DNA from: Bin87 sp034421995
GTDB lineage: Bacteria > Chloroflexota > Dehalococcoidia > Lucifugimonadales > UBA3495
Assembly: GCA_034421995.1 (NCBI GenBank)
Contig: DAOUJY010000076.1
Span: 1 to 64,000, forward strand
Length of the DNA: 64,000 bases
Direction: 5' to 3'
Every line of letters starts with the position of its first letter. Within the stretch, counting starts at the first letter, position 1. A program made the position numbers and the translations under genes. This document shows positions 25,509 through 33,757 of the stretch, piece by piece. Under the pieces are notes generated by a model. That model was not told the DNA's origin. It worked only from the letters and a program-made list of their open reading frames with translations, and made no database searches.

Positions 25509-26207
25509 ATGGCCACTCAAACCTTCCAATCTAGGGTAGCGTTGCCGGACTTTAGGGTGATGCGCCAACCGCGCGCCCGCAACTCCGCGGGCGGAGCCGG
25601 AAGAATTGAGGAAGAGTTCAAAAAAATCGCGGGGATAGATTTGCAGGTTTTCAAGATGGGCGTCGGCAGCCCGCTGCTCCTGCTGCATGGGCTGCCGGGG
25701 AGCATGGTGAAGGACCGGTTCATTCGCGAGCTGGCCAGGCGATTCACTCTGTATATGCCGACTCACCCCGGATTCGGCAAGAGCGGCCGGGTCAACTGGA
25801 TCGGGTCGCCCGGCGACCTGGCTGCGTTCTACACCTGGTATCTGGAAGCGGAGGGAATGGAAGGGATCCCGGTCATCGGTTTTTCCCTGGGCGGGCAGAT
25901 TGTGGCGGAAGTCCTGGCGATAACCGGGCAGGCTTTCAGCAAGGCTATGCTGGTGGGACCGGGCGGTCTGGCGCCGCTGTACTTTCACAACCCCAAGCTG
26001 CTGGAGATGCTGTCCCGGGTGCGTATCCCCACCCAGATCGTTTGGGGCGCCAACGATGCGACCCTTCTGGTCAGGATGTCTCAGATCTATCATCAGGCCA
26101 TCCCGGGATCGGGGCTGACCATCATTGAAGAAGCCGGGCACAACCCACAAAAGGACCAACCTGAAGAGTTCCTGAAAGTCGCTGCGGACTTCTTCTCCAC
26201 CCCCTGA
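25509..26207 (+). CDS. Alpha/beta hydrolase
   Basis: A 232-residue alpha/beta hydrolase with HGLPGSM near the oxyanion hole, THPGFGKSG, nucleophile elbow GFSLGG, the acid in WGANDATLL and the base in EAGHNPQ. There is no signal peptide, so it is cytosolic. Substrate unknown; the family includes C-C bond hydrolases and esterases. The ATG at 25509 has an excellent AGGAGG site. It is divergent from the kinase gene and runs into an MFS gene 87 bases later. Confidence 0.82.
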   Translation: MATQTFQSRVALPDFRVMRQPRARNSAGGAGRIEEEFKKIAGIDLQVFKMGVGSPLLLLHGLPGSMVKDRFIRELARRFTLYMPTHPGFGKSGRVNWIGSPGDLAAFYTWYLEAEGMEGIPVIGFSLGGQIVAEVLAITGQAFSKAMLVGPGGLAPLYFHNPKLLEMLSRVRIPTQIVWGANDATLLVRMSQIYHQAIPGSGLTIIEEAGHNPQKDQPEEFLKVAADFFSTP

Positions 26208-26294
26208 TATGGGAGGACGTTTCGGGAAGCGGACCGACCGCGCGGCGCCGGATTTGCGCCGGCGGTCGGTCGGGAAGAAAACGATAGAACGACC

Positions 26295-27629
26295 ATGATC
26301 CGTTTTGACTCCATCAGCCGCCGCATATTAAGCGGCTCCGACCAAGTTGCCTGGTCCGCCTGGACCACCCTGGGAATCATTACCTTTTTTCACACCATCG
26401 GTATGTCTGTGCAGACCTACGGCGGGCTGCTGGCGCATATGCTGACCGAGCCGATAGCCGAGGGCGGACGGTTCGGCTGGTCCCAAGGCAGCGTTGGAGC
26501 GGCCCTGGGCTGTTTCTTTTTAATCGGAGGTTTGGCCGCGCCCCTACTGGGCGCAGCGGGAGACCGCTGGGGCGGGCGGCCGGTGCTGTTGGGCATGGCG
26601 CTGCTCTACGGCGTGGGCATGGCCGGCCTGGGCTTGATGCGTGACGAATGGCATTTTTTCCTGGCCTATGGCGGCCTGCTGTCGCTGGTCTTCATCGCCT
26701 CGATGGTGCCCATGATGGGCTTGCTGAACCCGTGGTTCCAGCGTCGTCTGGGACTGGCCACCGGAGTGGCTTGGAGCGTAGGCTCCCTGGGCGGCGGCGT
26801 GTTCACGCCGGTTATGGCGCTGCTGCTGCAAAGGTGGGGATGGCTCCCGACTTTCGTGGCCATGGGCCTGGCCGGCAGCGGCCTCATGCTGGCGGCGGCG
26901 CGCTTTTACCGCCGGAGACCGGACGCGCCCCGCCGTGGGCTAAGCACCGCCGCTGAGGATACCCCGGCCGTGGACCCCGGGGTGGAAGAGCGGGCGAGAC
27001 TGGTCCGTCAGCAGATGCGCAGCACTCAAGCCTACTGGAAGCTGCCCATCATCCATGGCCTGGGCTGTGGGGGACACGGCATCATGCTGGCCTTTGTGGT
27101 CGGCTTGATGGCGCACAACGGTTTTGGCTACGTGACCAGCGCGCTGGTGCTGACCCTGGTGTTGTTCGGCAGCATCCCCAGCCGGTTGCTGTCTCCCATG
27201 CTGGCTGAGCGCATGGAGGGTCGCGCCCTGATGTCCGCCGTGCTGCTGTTGCAGGGCCTGGGCATAGTGGGATTTCTGATCAGCCACGATTTGTGGGCTT
27301 TGTACGCCGTTGCCACGCTGTTCGGCGTTGCCTACGGCGGTGAGGCTACCGTTTATCCGGTAATCAACCGCCGTTACTTCGGCAGCCGCCCGTTGTCCGG
27401 AATACATGGTCGCCAGCTGCTGGGCGCATTAGTGGGGCGGAGCCTGAGCGTGGCCGCGGCCGGCCTGATTATTGACCATTTCGGCGAAGTCCCGGGCTTC
27501 ACGCTGGGCATCGCTCTGAACTTCGCCGGGGCGGCGCTGGTTTGGACTATGGAGAGTACCCGGAGTGTGCTGGTTACTGTAGAGGACGTTCCCGGCCCAG
27601 GTGAGGTGGCGTCAGGCAGGTGCTGTTAG
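26295..27629 (+). CDS. MFS transporter (monocarboxylate/oxalate-type layout)
   Basis: A 444-residue protein with about twelve hydrophobic segments. The first half has GGLAAPLLGAAGDRWGGRPV, the loop 2-3 MFS motif G-D-R-x-G-x-R-P, and AWSVGSLGGGVFTPVM in helix 5. The second half has PSRLLSPMLAERMEGR. The pattern is that of MFS permeases for organic acids such as OxlT/MCT-like proteins. The substrate is not known; the preceding hydrolase may act on the same compound. The C-terminus overlaps the small gene on the other strand by four bases. Confidence 0.82.
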   Translation: MIRFDSISRRILSGSDQVAWSAWTTLGIITFFHTIGMSVQTYGGLLAHMLTEPIAEGGRFGWSQGSVGAALGCFFLIGGLAAPLLGAAGDRWGGRPVLLGMALLYGVGMAGLGLMRDEWHFFLAYGGLLSLVFIASMVPMMGLLNPWFQRRLGLATGVAWSVGSLGGGVFTPVMALLLQRWGWLPTFVAMGLAGSGLMLAAARFYRRRPDAPRRGLSTAAEDTPAVDPGVEERARLVRQQMRSTQAYWKLPIIHGLGCGGHGIMLAFVVGLMAHNGFGYVTSALVLTLVLFGSIPSRLLSPMLAERMEGRALMSAVLLLQGLGIVGFLISHDLWALYAVATLFGVAYGGEATVYPVINRRYFGSRPLSGIHGRQLLGALVGRSLSVAAAGLIIDHFGEVPGFTLGIALNFAGAALVWTMESTRSVLVTVEDVPGPGEVASGRCC

Positions 27630-27841
27630 CCGCACGAACCGTTGCGGCGCTCTTTGGAAATCGCTGCATAGTACTGATTCTCGAGGCTGTTTGATGCAGT
27701 GCGGTCGAATTCCTGCCAGTACCGGCGGCGCATATTGCGCAACCTGGCAATCAGCCGGTTAATTTCTTCCTGATTGGCTCCTATCACGCTGGCGGAAAGC
27801 GCGCCCAGTTGCCGGAATGGGCCGACGCATGAAAAACGCAT
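27626..27841 (-). CDS. Small hypothetical protein
   Basis: 71 residues starting MRFSCVGPFRQLGAL, with a helical, charged middle (EEINRLIARLRNMRRRYWQE). A strong ribosome-binding site, GGAGG, lies 7 bases before the ATG, which is the main reason to keep it. No family recognised. Confidence 0.45.
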   Translation of the reverse strand: MRFSCVGPFRQLGALSASVIGANQEEINRLIARLRNMRRRYWQEFDRTASNSLENQYYAAISKERRNGSCG

Positions 27842-28285
27842 ATCGTATCCTCCGATTCTTTTCTTGCTCCAGTCTCACTTGCAGCGTCGTAATCGCAATC
27901 TATAGCTTCGCTGGGCTGTCCTTTCCCAGTCGCGCTGCTGACGCTGTATCCACTCACAGTTCACGTTCCACGTATTCGGTGCACATTGCGTTTTATGATA
28001 ATTATTATCACCAGTGTAGCGCACGTTGGAACGGAAGTCAAACGGCCCCAGTCAGAATAATCGCCGGAGGTCCACCAAATTTTGAGGTTCCGGGTTGGGA
28101 GAAGTTGCCATTACCAGTCTTGATACAACCTAATAAGGGGCTGTTACACCGACTTTTCGCCAAGGTTACGCCTGTGTAACGGATTGTCGTTATGATGGGC
28201 GGAATTGTGTTCCCAAACCGACAGAGGGCGTCACTTCACGCTAACCGCCGTTCCCGCGGCAGCGCACTAACCGGGGGCATTCTGC
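27842..28285. other. Intergenic gap, no gene recognised
   Basis: About 440 bases between the small gene and the IS630 remnant. It is A+T-richer than average and contains no frame with family features; the missing left end of the IS630 element should have been here. Confidence 0.35.
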
Positions 28286-29033
28286 GTGGTGGAGAGCCTG
28301 TTATACGAGACGGTGCGTCTCAAGCTCAAAAACTTCCTCAAGCCTTGGCGCAAGCAGTCCGCCAGCGGCGGACGTGCTGGACCTGTACGCCGAGCCCTAC
28401 GACGCCGACCATCCGGTAGTGTGCTTTGACGAGAGCTCCACCTCCGCCTCTGGCGGACTGGCCGACGTGCGACCACCGTTGCCCGCCCAGCCGGGACGAC
28501 CCAGACGACAGGACTATGAGTACCGCCGGGGCGGCACCCGCAACATCTTCTTAGCCTGTGAACCCTTAGCTGGTCCCACATCGCCATCACCGAGCGGCGC
28601 ACCATGCAGGACTTCGCTCACCGGATGCGGTGGCTGGTGGACACAGCCTATCCCGACGCTCCCGTGGTCCGCGTGGTCCTGGACAACCCCGTATCAAGTA
28701 CTGGGCAGGCTCTGAACATCCATCGCATGGCGTCCTTGTACGAAACCTTCCCTGCGGCCGAAGCTCGGCGCATCGTGAAGGGCCTGGAGTTTCACCATAC
28801 CCCCAAACACGCCAGTTGGCTCAACATGGCGGAAATCGAGTTCAGCGTATTGTCCCGAGACTGCCTCTGGGGACCCCACGGCGACAGGGTGGCACTGGCC
28901 AAAGCCATCGACGCCTACCAGGCCCGGCGCGACACCGCTAAGGCCACCATCCATTGGTGCTTCAGCACCGAGGACGCTCGCTCCAAACTTCATCCCTTCT
29001 ATTCCTGCAATTCCTGAATTGATCCGGTACTAG
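28286..29033 (+). mobile_element. Defective IS630-family element with interrupted DDE transposase
   Basis: Transposase pieces in order: VESLLYETVRLKLKNFLKPW, then after a deletion DLYAEPYDADHPVVCFDES (first catalytic Asp), RPPLPAQPGRPRR, YEYRRGGTRNIF, then in a shifted frame MQDFAHRMRWLVD, PVVRVVLDN (second Asp) and FHHTPKHASWLNMAEIE (Glu), ending at 29017. Short palindromes are inserted at 28357-28373 and 28443-28457, and a 24-base piece ending the VVLDN motif (VSSTGQA) at about 28687-28710. The right end (28999-29033) is a near-exact inverted copy of 19858-19892. The element is dead. Confidence 0.85.
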
Positions 29034-29402
29034 GTGCCAGTTAACGTCAGCTGATACATGTGGAGGCATCGTTCCATTCCTCCTCAGTTCGGGTCACGGC
29101 GTCTGATGTTCTAACTGTTCACGTTTGAGGGGCCGCAGGCGGTCTGAGACGGACAATTTGTGCTGGAGTGACCTCACGGAACAGGCAAAAATCGCTGCTG
29201 ATCCCACAAATCTTAACAGTTACCCGGTCCGGGCCTTTCAGTTTTCCCTTTTCTGTCATTCCGGCGAAAGCAGTAATCCAGAGTCTCTTACCGCCGCGAC
29301 GGCGCGCCACCGAATGCCACCAGGTGTTAGAATACCCATCGCGCCACATCATGCAAACCGCCCGGGGATTCTCGCAAATCCGGGGCGACTAACTGACTAC
29401 TT
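29034..29402. other. Upstream region of selA, with dispersed-repeat piece
   Basis: 369 bases without a convincing gene. A fragment of the TCATTCCGGCGAAAG repeat lies near 29257-29285. A tRNA-Sec gene was looked for here, because it often adjoins selA, and was not found. The selA promoter candidate is at 29325-29333. Confidence 0.4.
29325..29333 (+). promoter_or_regulatory. Extended -10 promoter element for selA
   Basis: TGT followed by TAGAAT, an extended -10 box, 70 bases before the selA ATG. The same TAGAAT form precedes the N-acetyltransferase gene and coaE. No clear -35 box. Confidence 0.45.
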
Positions 29403-30797
29403 ATGAGCATGCTTGAGCTACGAAACCTTCCCAGCGTGGAGCGGGTGTTGAACAGCATCGCCCTGGAATCCGCCGTTCAATCCATCGGCAGGGATAGCGT
29501 CGCAGATCTGACCCGCGAGGCGCTGACCGCCGCCCGCCGCAAGGTGATGTCGGGCGCATCGGCGCCGACTGCCGAAGACGTCGCCCACCAGGTGTTGAAC
29601 CTCATCGGCGAACTCGCGGCTCCTTCGCCCCGTCCGGTAATCAATGCCACCGGCGTAATCATCCATACCAACCTGGGTCGCGCACCCTTGAGCAAAGCGG
29701 CCATGCGGGCCGCTCAGGCGGCCGCTTATGGTTATTCCGACCTGGAAATCGATCTGGGGACCGGTCGCCGCGGCTCGCGGCAAGCCCATCTGCAATCCCT
29801 TCTATGCCGGATAACCGGCGCTGAGGCTGCTTTGGCGGTCAACAACAACGCTTCCGCATTGTTGTTGGGTCTCTCCGCGTTGGCGGCGGGCCGCGAGGTG
29901 GCCGTTGCCCGGGGTGAGGCCGTGGAAATCGGCGGCGGGTTCCGCATACCCGACGTGTTGCGTCAAAGTGGCTGCACGCTGGTTGACGTTGGCACGACCA
30001 ACCGCACCTATGTCCGCGACTACGCCGATGCTATCACCGACAACACGGCGGCCTTTCTCAAAGCCCACGCCAGCAATTTCCGTATCGAGGGGTTCACCGC
30101 CGAGGTGAACGAACGGGATTTGGCGGAATTGGGGGATGGCGCCGGCATCCCGGTGCTCCACGACATCGGCAGCGGGGCCCTGCTGCCCACCGAGCGCTAC
30201 GGCCTGGCCCACGAACCCACGCCCCAGGAGAGCATCGCCGCCGGCGTTGGTTTGGTTTTCTTTTCCGGCGATAAGTTGCTGGGCGGGCCGCAAGCCGGCA
30301 TCGTGGTGGGCAAACGCGATTTGGTGCAACGCCTGGAACGGCACCCGTTGGCCCGGGCGGTGCGTATCGACAAGATGAGCTTGGCCAGCCTCACCGCTAC
30401 CCTGGTGCACTATATGTACGGCGACGCCGAAACCGAAATTCCCGTTTGGCGTATGATCGCCGCTGACCCTGATACAGTCCACGCCCGGGCTTTGGAGTGG
30501 AGTGGCACCGTCGCCGGGGCGACCAACGCGAAAACTTCGGTGCTGCCCTCTCGAGCTGCAATTGGCGGTGGCAGTCTCCCCGGCGAGACCCTGCCGTCGT
30601 GGACTCTATCCGTAGTTCCCCAAAACGGCGCAACCCCGGAATCGGTCCTGGCCGCCCTGCGCCGCCAGCCCACCCCGGTCATCGCACGCATTGTGGAAGA
30701 CACGGTCCGGCTGGACCCCAGAACCGTCCTGCCTGATCAGGACGAGACCGTGTTGCGGGCCCTGATTTCTGTAATAGATCAGGCTTCCCTGTCGTGA
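29403..30797 (+). CDS. selA: L-seryl-tRNA(Sec) selenium transferase
   Basis: A 464-residue PLP enzyme, typical length for SelA. It converts Ser-tRNA(Sec) to Sec-tRNA(Sec) using selenophosphate. Landmarks: the N-terminal domain LRNLPSVERVLNS, PRPVINATGVIIHTNLGRAP, GRRGSRQAHL, NNNASALLLGLSALA, EIGGGFRIPDV, and the PLP lysine in FFSGDKLLGGPQAG (Lys291). It works as a decamer in the cytosol. Its presence shows that the organism decodes UGA as Sec, which supports the two selenoprotein genes at 4905-6399. selB, selD and tRNA-Sec must be elsewhere in the genome. Confidence 0.96.
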   Translation: MSMLELRNLPSVERVLNSIALESAVQSIGRDSVADLTREALTAARRKVMSGASAPTAEDVAHQVLNLIGELAAPSPRPVINATGVIIHTNLGRAPLSKAAMRAAQAAAYGYSDLEIDLGTGRRGSRQAHLQSLLCRITGAEAALAVNNNASALLLGLSALAAGREVAVARGEAVEIGGGFRIPDVLRQSGCTLVDVGTTNRTYVRDYADAITDNTAAFLKAHASNFRIEGFTAEVNERDLAELGDGAGIPVLHDIGSGALLPTERYGLAHEPTPQESIAAGVGLVFFSGDKLLGGPQAGIVVGKRDLVQRLERHPLARAVRIDKMSLASLTATLVHYMYGDAETEIPVWRMIAADPDTVHARALEWSGTVAGATNAKTSVLPSRAAIGGGSLPGETLPSWTLSVVPQNGATPESVLAALRRQPTPVIARIVEDTVRLDPRTVLPDQDETVLRALISVIDQASLS

Positions 30798-30816
30798 CCA
30801 AAAGGCCAAAACCACT

Positions 30817-30869
30817 CCCGTCATTCCCGCGAAAGAACGTCACCCCGTACTTGATACGGGGCGGGAATT
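30817..30869. repeat. Dispersed palindromic repeat (CATTCCCGC / GTACTTGATACGGGG unit)
   Basis: A 50-base unit in which ATTCCCGC and GCGGGAAT form the outer arms, and CCCCGTA...TACGGGG the inner palindrome. A near-identical copy is at 57601-57652, and the inner 15-mer also occurs inside the IS630 transposase at 28687-28701. It lies between selA and the next hydrolase. Confidence 0.7.
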
Positions 30870-30897
30870 CAGAGCGAAATAGATATTGAGGTTTAGC

Positions 30898-31653
30898 GTG
30901 TCGGACTTCCTGTTGATACACGGCGCGGGTCAGGGTGCTTGGAGTTGGGGCAAAGTTTGGGGGCACATGACCGCTCCCGCCGAACATCCCCCGCGTCTGT
31001 TTCTGGCCCGGCAAGCGGTTCGCGTCCGCGCCGTTGATCTGCCCGGACACGGCGCGGACATGGCCCAGGACGTTGCGATGGTGGACATGGCGGAAAGCGT
31101 CCAGACCGTTGCTCGCGTCGCGGAACAGGAAGACTTTCGGGATTTCACCCTGGTCGGACACGAACTGGGGGGCACCGTGGCATTGTTGGCGGCCCCTCAA
31201 ATGTCGGTAAAACCCCGGCGGATCGTCCTCGTTGGTGGCATCGTCCCGGGCAACGGCCGGCCGCCGGCCTCGGCATATCCCGCTCCCGTCGGGGCATTGA
31301 TCCGTTTCTGCCGCACCCTCAGCGTCTTGTCGGGTCGGGACCTGCCGGTGCCCCTCGGCGCCGTCAACCGGTATTGGTGCCGGGGATTGGACAATATGCA
31401 GCAGGCGCAAACCATAGGTCACTTCGGACCTTTGCCGTTGCGAATGTTGACTCAACCGGTTTCGCTGGATCTGGGCAACCTGCCCTGCCCGGTCACCTAC
31501 GTGGTCCTGGGTAACGACCGCTTCATCACTCCCTCGCGCCAGCGTGGCATGGCCGCGCGTATCCCCAACGCCACCGTCGTTGAACTGGACGCCGCGCACC
31601 AGGTCGCCGTGCAGCGCCCGCGCGAACTGGCCGAAACCCTCCTCGCAGCGTGA
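30898..31653 (+). CDS. Alpha/beta-hydrolase-fold protein with Glu at the nucleophile position
   Basis: A 251-residue protein of the HNL/esterase-like alpha/beta fold: DFLLIHGAGQGAWSWGKVW at the start, VDLPGHG, the elbow LVGHELGG, the acid in LGNDRFITPS and the His in LDAAHQV. The elbow normally reads G-H-S-x-G (or Asp in dehalogenases); here residue 89 is Glu. It may thus be a lyase-like, altered or inactive enzyme. GTG at 30898 has GAGG upstream and gives a natural N-terminus; a TTG at 30886 is less likely. The following gene starts 11 bases after its stop. Confidence 0.75.
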   Translation: MSDFLLIHGAGQGAWSWGKVWGHMTAPAEHPPRLFLARQAVRVRAVDLPGHGADMAQDVAMVDMAESVQTVARVAEQEDFRDFTLVGHELGGTVALLAAPQMSVKPRRIVLVGGIVPGNGRPPASAYPAPVGALIRFCRTLSVLSGRDLPVPLGAVNRYWCRGLDNMQQAQTIGHFGPLPLRMLTQPVSLDLGNLPCPVTYVVLGNDRFITPSRQRGMAARIPNATVVELDAAHQVAVQRPRELAETLLAA

Positions 31654-31663
31654 AATCCTACCC

Positions 31664-32923
31664 ATGGCCGCCGCATCTTTCGTCGCTGATCTGCACGTCC
31701 ATTCCCCTTACGCCTTCGCGTGCAGCAAGCAACTGACCCTGGACAATCTGGCGGTTTGGGCGCGGCGTAAAGGCATCGACCTCCTGGCCACCGGCGACTT
31801 CACCCATCCGGCCTGGTTCGCCAACCTGCAATCCCATCTCGTCGTGGACGAGGACGGACTGTATCGCTACGGTGGCGCAAGGTTCGTGCCCGGAACCGAA
31901 ATCAGCTGCGTGTACCGGCAGGATGGCCGGGTTCGGCGCATCCATATGCTCGTGCTGCTGCCGACGTTAGAGGCCGCGGCAACCTTCAATCAACAATTGG
32001 GGCGATACGGCAAGTTGGAGAATGACGGGCGTCCCACGGTGAGCCTTTCCGCCCGGGATCTGCTGGCGCTGGCGCTGGACATAACGCCGGAGGCGTGCGT
32101 AATCCCGGCCCACGTCTGGACTCCCTGGTATGGCCTCTACGGCTCCCGCAGCGGGTTCGACAGCCTGGACCATTGCTTTGGCGATTTGTCTCCCTTGGTT
32201 ACTGCCGTCGAAACCGGCCTTTCTTCCGACCCGGCAATGAACTGGAGCGTTCCCGAGTTGAGTGACCGCTCCATAGTGTCCTTCTCCGACGCCCACTCGC
32301 TGCCCCGGTTGGGCCGGGAAGTTACCGCCTTTTCCGCGCCGTTGTCCTGGAGCGGCCTGTCCAACGCCCTCCGCAACCAGGGCATTGCGTACACCGTTGA
32401 GTTCTATCCCGAAGAAGGCAAGTACCATTACAGCGGACATCGCAAATGCGGAGTCTCCTACGGTTCCGCTGAATTGGAGCGCAACGGAACCATCTGCCCG
32501 GTCTGCGGGCGGACCATGACCCTGGGAGTGCTCTACCGCGCCTCAACACTGGCGGAACATCCCATCGACGATAGCCTCGCCCCGGACGCCTACGGATTAA
32601 TTCACAGCAATGCGGAACGGCCTCCCTTTGCCCGGCTGATCCCTTTGCAGGAGATTATCGCAGCAGTCCACGGGGTCGGCGTCAACACCCGCACCGTAAC
32701 GCGGGAGTACACCAAAATCACTGACGCAATCGGCAGCGAATTGGACGCGCTGCTGCGAGCTTCTTTCGATGACCTCACCGCGGCGACCAGTGAACCCGTT
32801 GCAACGGCAATCCTGCGTTCCCGTACCGGTCAGGTACAGATCGAGCCGGGTTTCGACGGTCAGTACGGCTCAATTTCCCTGGCGGTAGATCCATCCGTTG
32901 GCGCTATGCCCCGGCTGTTTTAG
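31664..32923 (+). CDS. PHP-domain endonuclease of the EndoQ type
   Basis: A 419-residue protein. The PHP metal site is seen in FVADLHVHSPYAFACSK, LLATGDFTHPAW, FVPGTEISCVY, RIHMLVL, VIPAHVWTPW and FSDAHSL. A zinc finger follows (HRKCGVSY with CPVCGRTMTLGV). This order, PHP then a Cys4 zinc module and a C-terminal helical part, is that of EndoQ/TIGR00375, which in archaea and some bacilli nicks 5' of deaminated or abasic bases. A repair role here is inferred. ATG 31664 lies 11 bases after the hydrolase; longer starts run into that gene. Confidence 0.82.
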   Translation: MAAASFVADLHVHSPYAFACSKQLTLDNLAVWARRKGIDLLATGDFTHPAWFANLQSHLVVDEDGLYRYGGARFVPGTEISCVYRQDGRVRRIHMLVLLPTLEAAATFNQQLGRYGKLENDGRPTVSLSARDLLALALDITPEACVIPAHVWTPWYGLYGSRSGFDSLDHCFGDLSPLVTAVETGLSSDPAMNWSVPELSDRSIVSFSDAHSLPRLGREVTAFSAPLSWSGLSNALRNQGIAYTVEFYPEEGKYHYSGHRKCGVSYGSAELERNGTICPVCGRTMTLGVLYRASTLAEHPIDDSLAPDAYGLIHSNAERPPFARLIPLQEIIAAVHGVGVNTRTVTREYTKITDAIGSELDALLRASFDDLTAATSEPVATAILRSRTGQVQIEPGFDGQYGSISLAVDPSVGAMPRLF

Positions 32924-32986
32924 CTGGTGAAAAAGCCGCGGCAGCGGCAACGCAGTGCCGACAGTTGTGCCTTATTCTTGCTGTTT

Positions 32987-32995
32987 TGCTAGAAT
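32987..32995 (+). promoter_or_regulatory. Extended -10 promoter upstream of the N-acetyltransferase
   Basis: TGC-TAGAAT with a TTGTGC box 19 bases further upstream. Transcription would start near 33002, which rules out the ATG at 32994 and supports the start at 33024. Confidence 0.5.
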
Positions 32996-33023
32996 GGCGC
33001 AACAGCCGACCGGAACGGAAATC

Positions 33024-33674
33024 ATGGAAGTTGCGTTGCGCCGGATGCGGGCCGACGATATCCCGCAGGTCATCGAAATCGAGAAAGAGGCCTTCTCCAC
33101 CGGCTGGGTGGGAACGCCCTTTCGCCGCGAGTTGAACAGTCGCTACACCCGCTTCCTGGTCGCTTATCGTACTGACGTGATCGATGACGCCACACCAGCA
33201 ACGGAGGAACTGCCTTCGGGTCCTCCCGACGCTCCGTTGTGGGCCAGGATGCTGACGGGCGTCAAATCGGCATTGGGCATGGGAGAAGGCGCCGCCACCG
33301 ACGACTTGGCCGGATACGTGGGCATCTGGCTGCAGGGAGATCAGGCTCACATTACCGAAATAGCCGTGCGGGAGGCCCTGCGCGGTCGCGGCATCGGCGA
33401 ACTGTTGATTATCGGAACCTTGCGCGTCGCCTACGAGCAGGGGCTGGAAGAGGTTACTTTGGAAGCTCGGGTTTCCAACTTTGTGGCCCAACGGCTGTAC
33501 GACAAATATGGTTTCAACGAGGCCGGCATCCGAAAAAACTATTACGCTGACAACCGGGAGGACGCCGTCATAATGACTACCGACCCGATCCACACCGGAG
33601 CCTACCGGGAGAAATTCAAGGTCCTCCAGGAACGTTTCCTGGAACGATACGGCGAGGTACAAATTGAACTGTAG
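33024..33674 (+). CDS. GNAT-family N-acetyltransferase (RimI-like)
   Basis: A 216-residue acetyltransferase. The N-terminal strand and helix VALRRMRADDIPQVIEIEKE resemble RimI, which acetylates the ribosomal protein bS18 N-terminus; the CoA-binding loop reads VREALRGRGIGELLI and the end LYDKYGFNEAGIRKNYY. An insert of about 45 residues (DDATPATEELPSG to GMGEGAATDD) between strands is unusual for RimI, so the target may differ. The start is the ATG at 33024, chosen because the promoter box overlaps the earlier ATG. Confidence 0.82.
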   Translation: MEVALRRMRADDIPQVIEIEKEAFSTGWVGTPFRRELNSRYTRFLVAYRTDVIDDATPATEELPSGPPDAPLWARMLTGVKSALGMGEGAATDDLAGYVGIWLQGDQAHITEIAVREALRGRGIGELLIIGTLRVAYEQGLEEVTLEARVSNFVAQRLYDKYGFNEAGIRKNYYADNREDAVIMTTDPIHTGAYREKFKVLQERFLERYGEVQIEL

Positions 33675-33700
33675 CCGGCTGCCGGCCGGCGATGCGTCGG

Positions 33701-33729
33701 TTGACCAAAGCAGTACGCCTTGTTAGAAT
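33701..33729 (+). promoter_or_regulatory. Promoter for coaE and the downstream operon
   Basis: TTGACC (33701-33706), 17-base spacer, TAGAAT (33724-33729): close to the sigma-70 consensus. The predicted transcript starts about 20 bases before the coaE ATG. Confidence 0.65.
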
Positions 33730-33757
33730 GCCCGGCAGTCTTATCCTCTGGGCGGCT

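Noticed and set aside
27817..28179. A 120-codon plus-strand frame beginning MGRRMKNAYRILRFF
   Set aside because: Opposite a small gene with a better ribosome-binding site; it has no family features and lies in an A+T-rich gap.
29125..29402. Small open frames before selA containing FCHSGESSNPES-type sequence
   Set aside because: The peptide derives from the TCATTCCGGCGAAAG dispersed repeat and is a common false ORF.
29034..29402. Possible tRNA-Sec gene next to selA
   Set aside because: No acceptor/T-arm pair or UCA anticodon loop could be found on either strand.
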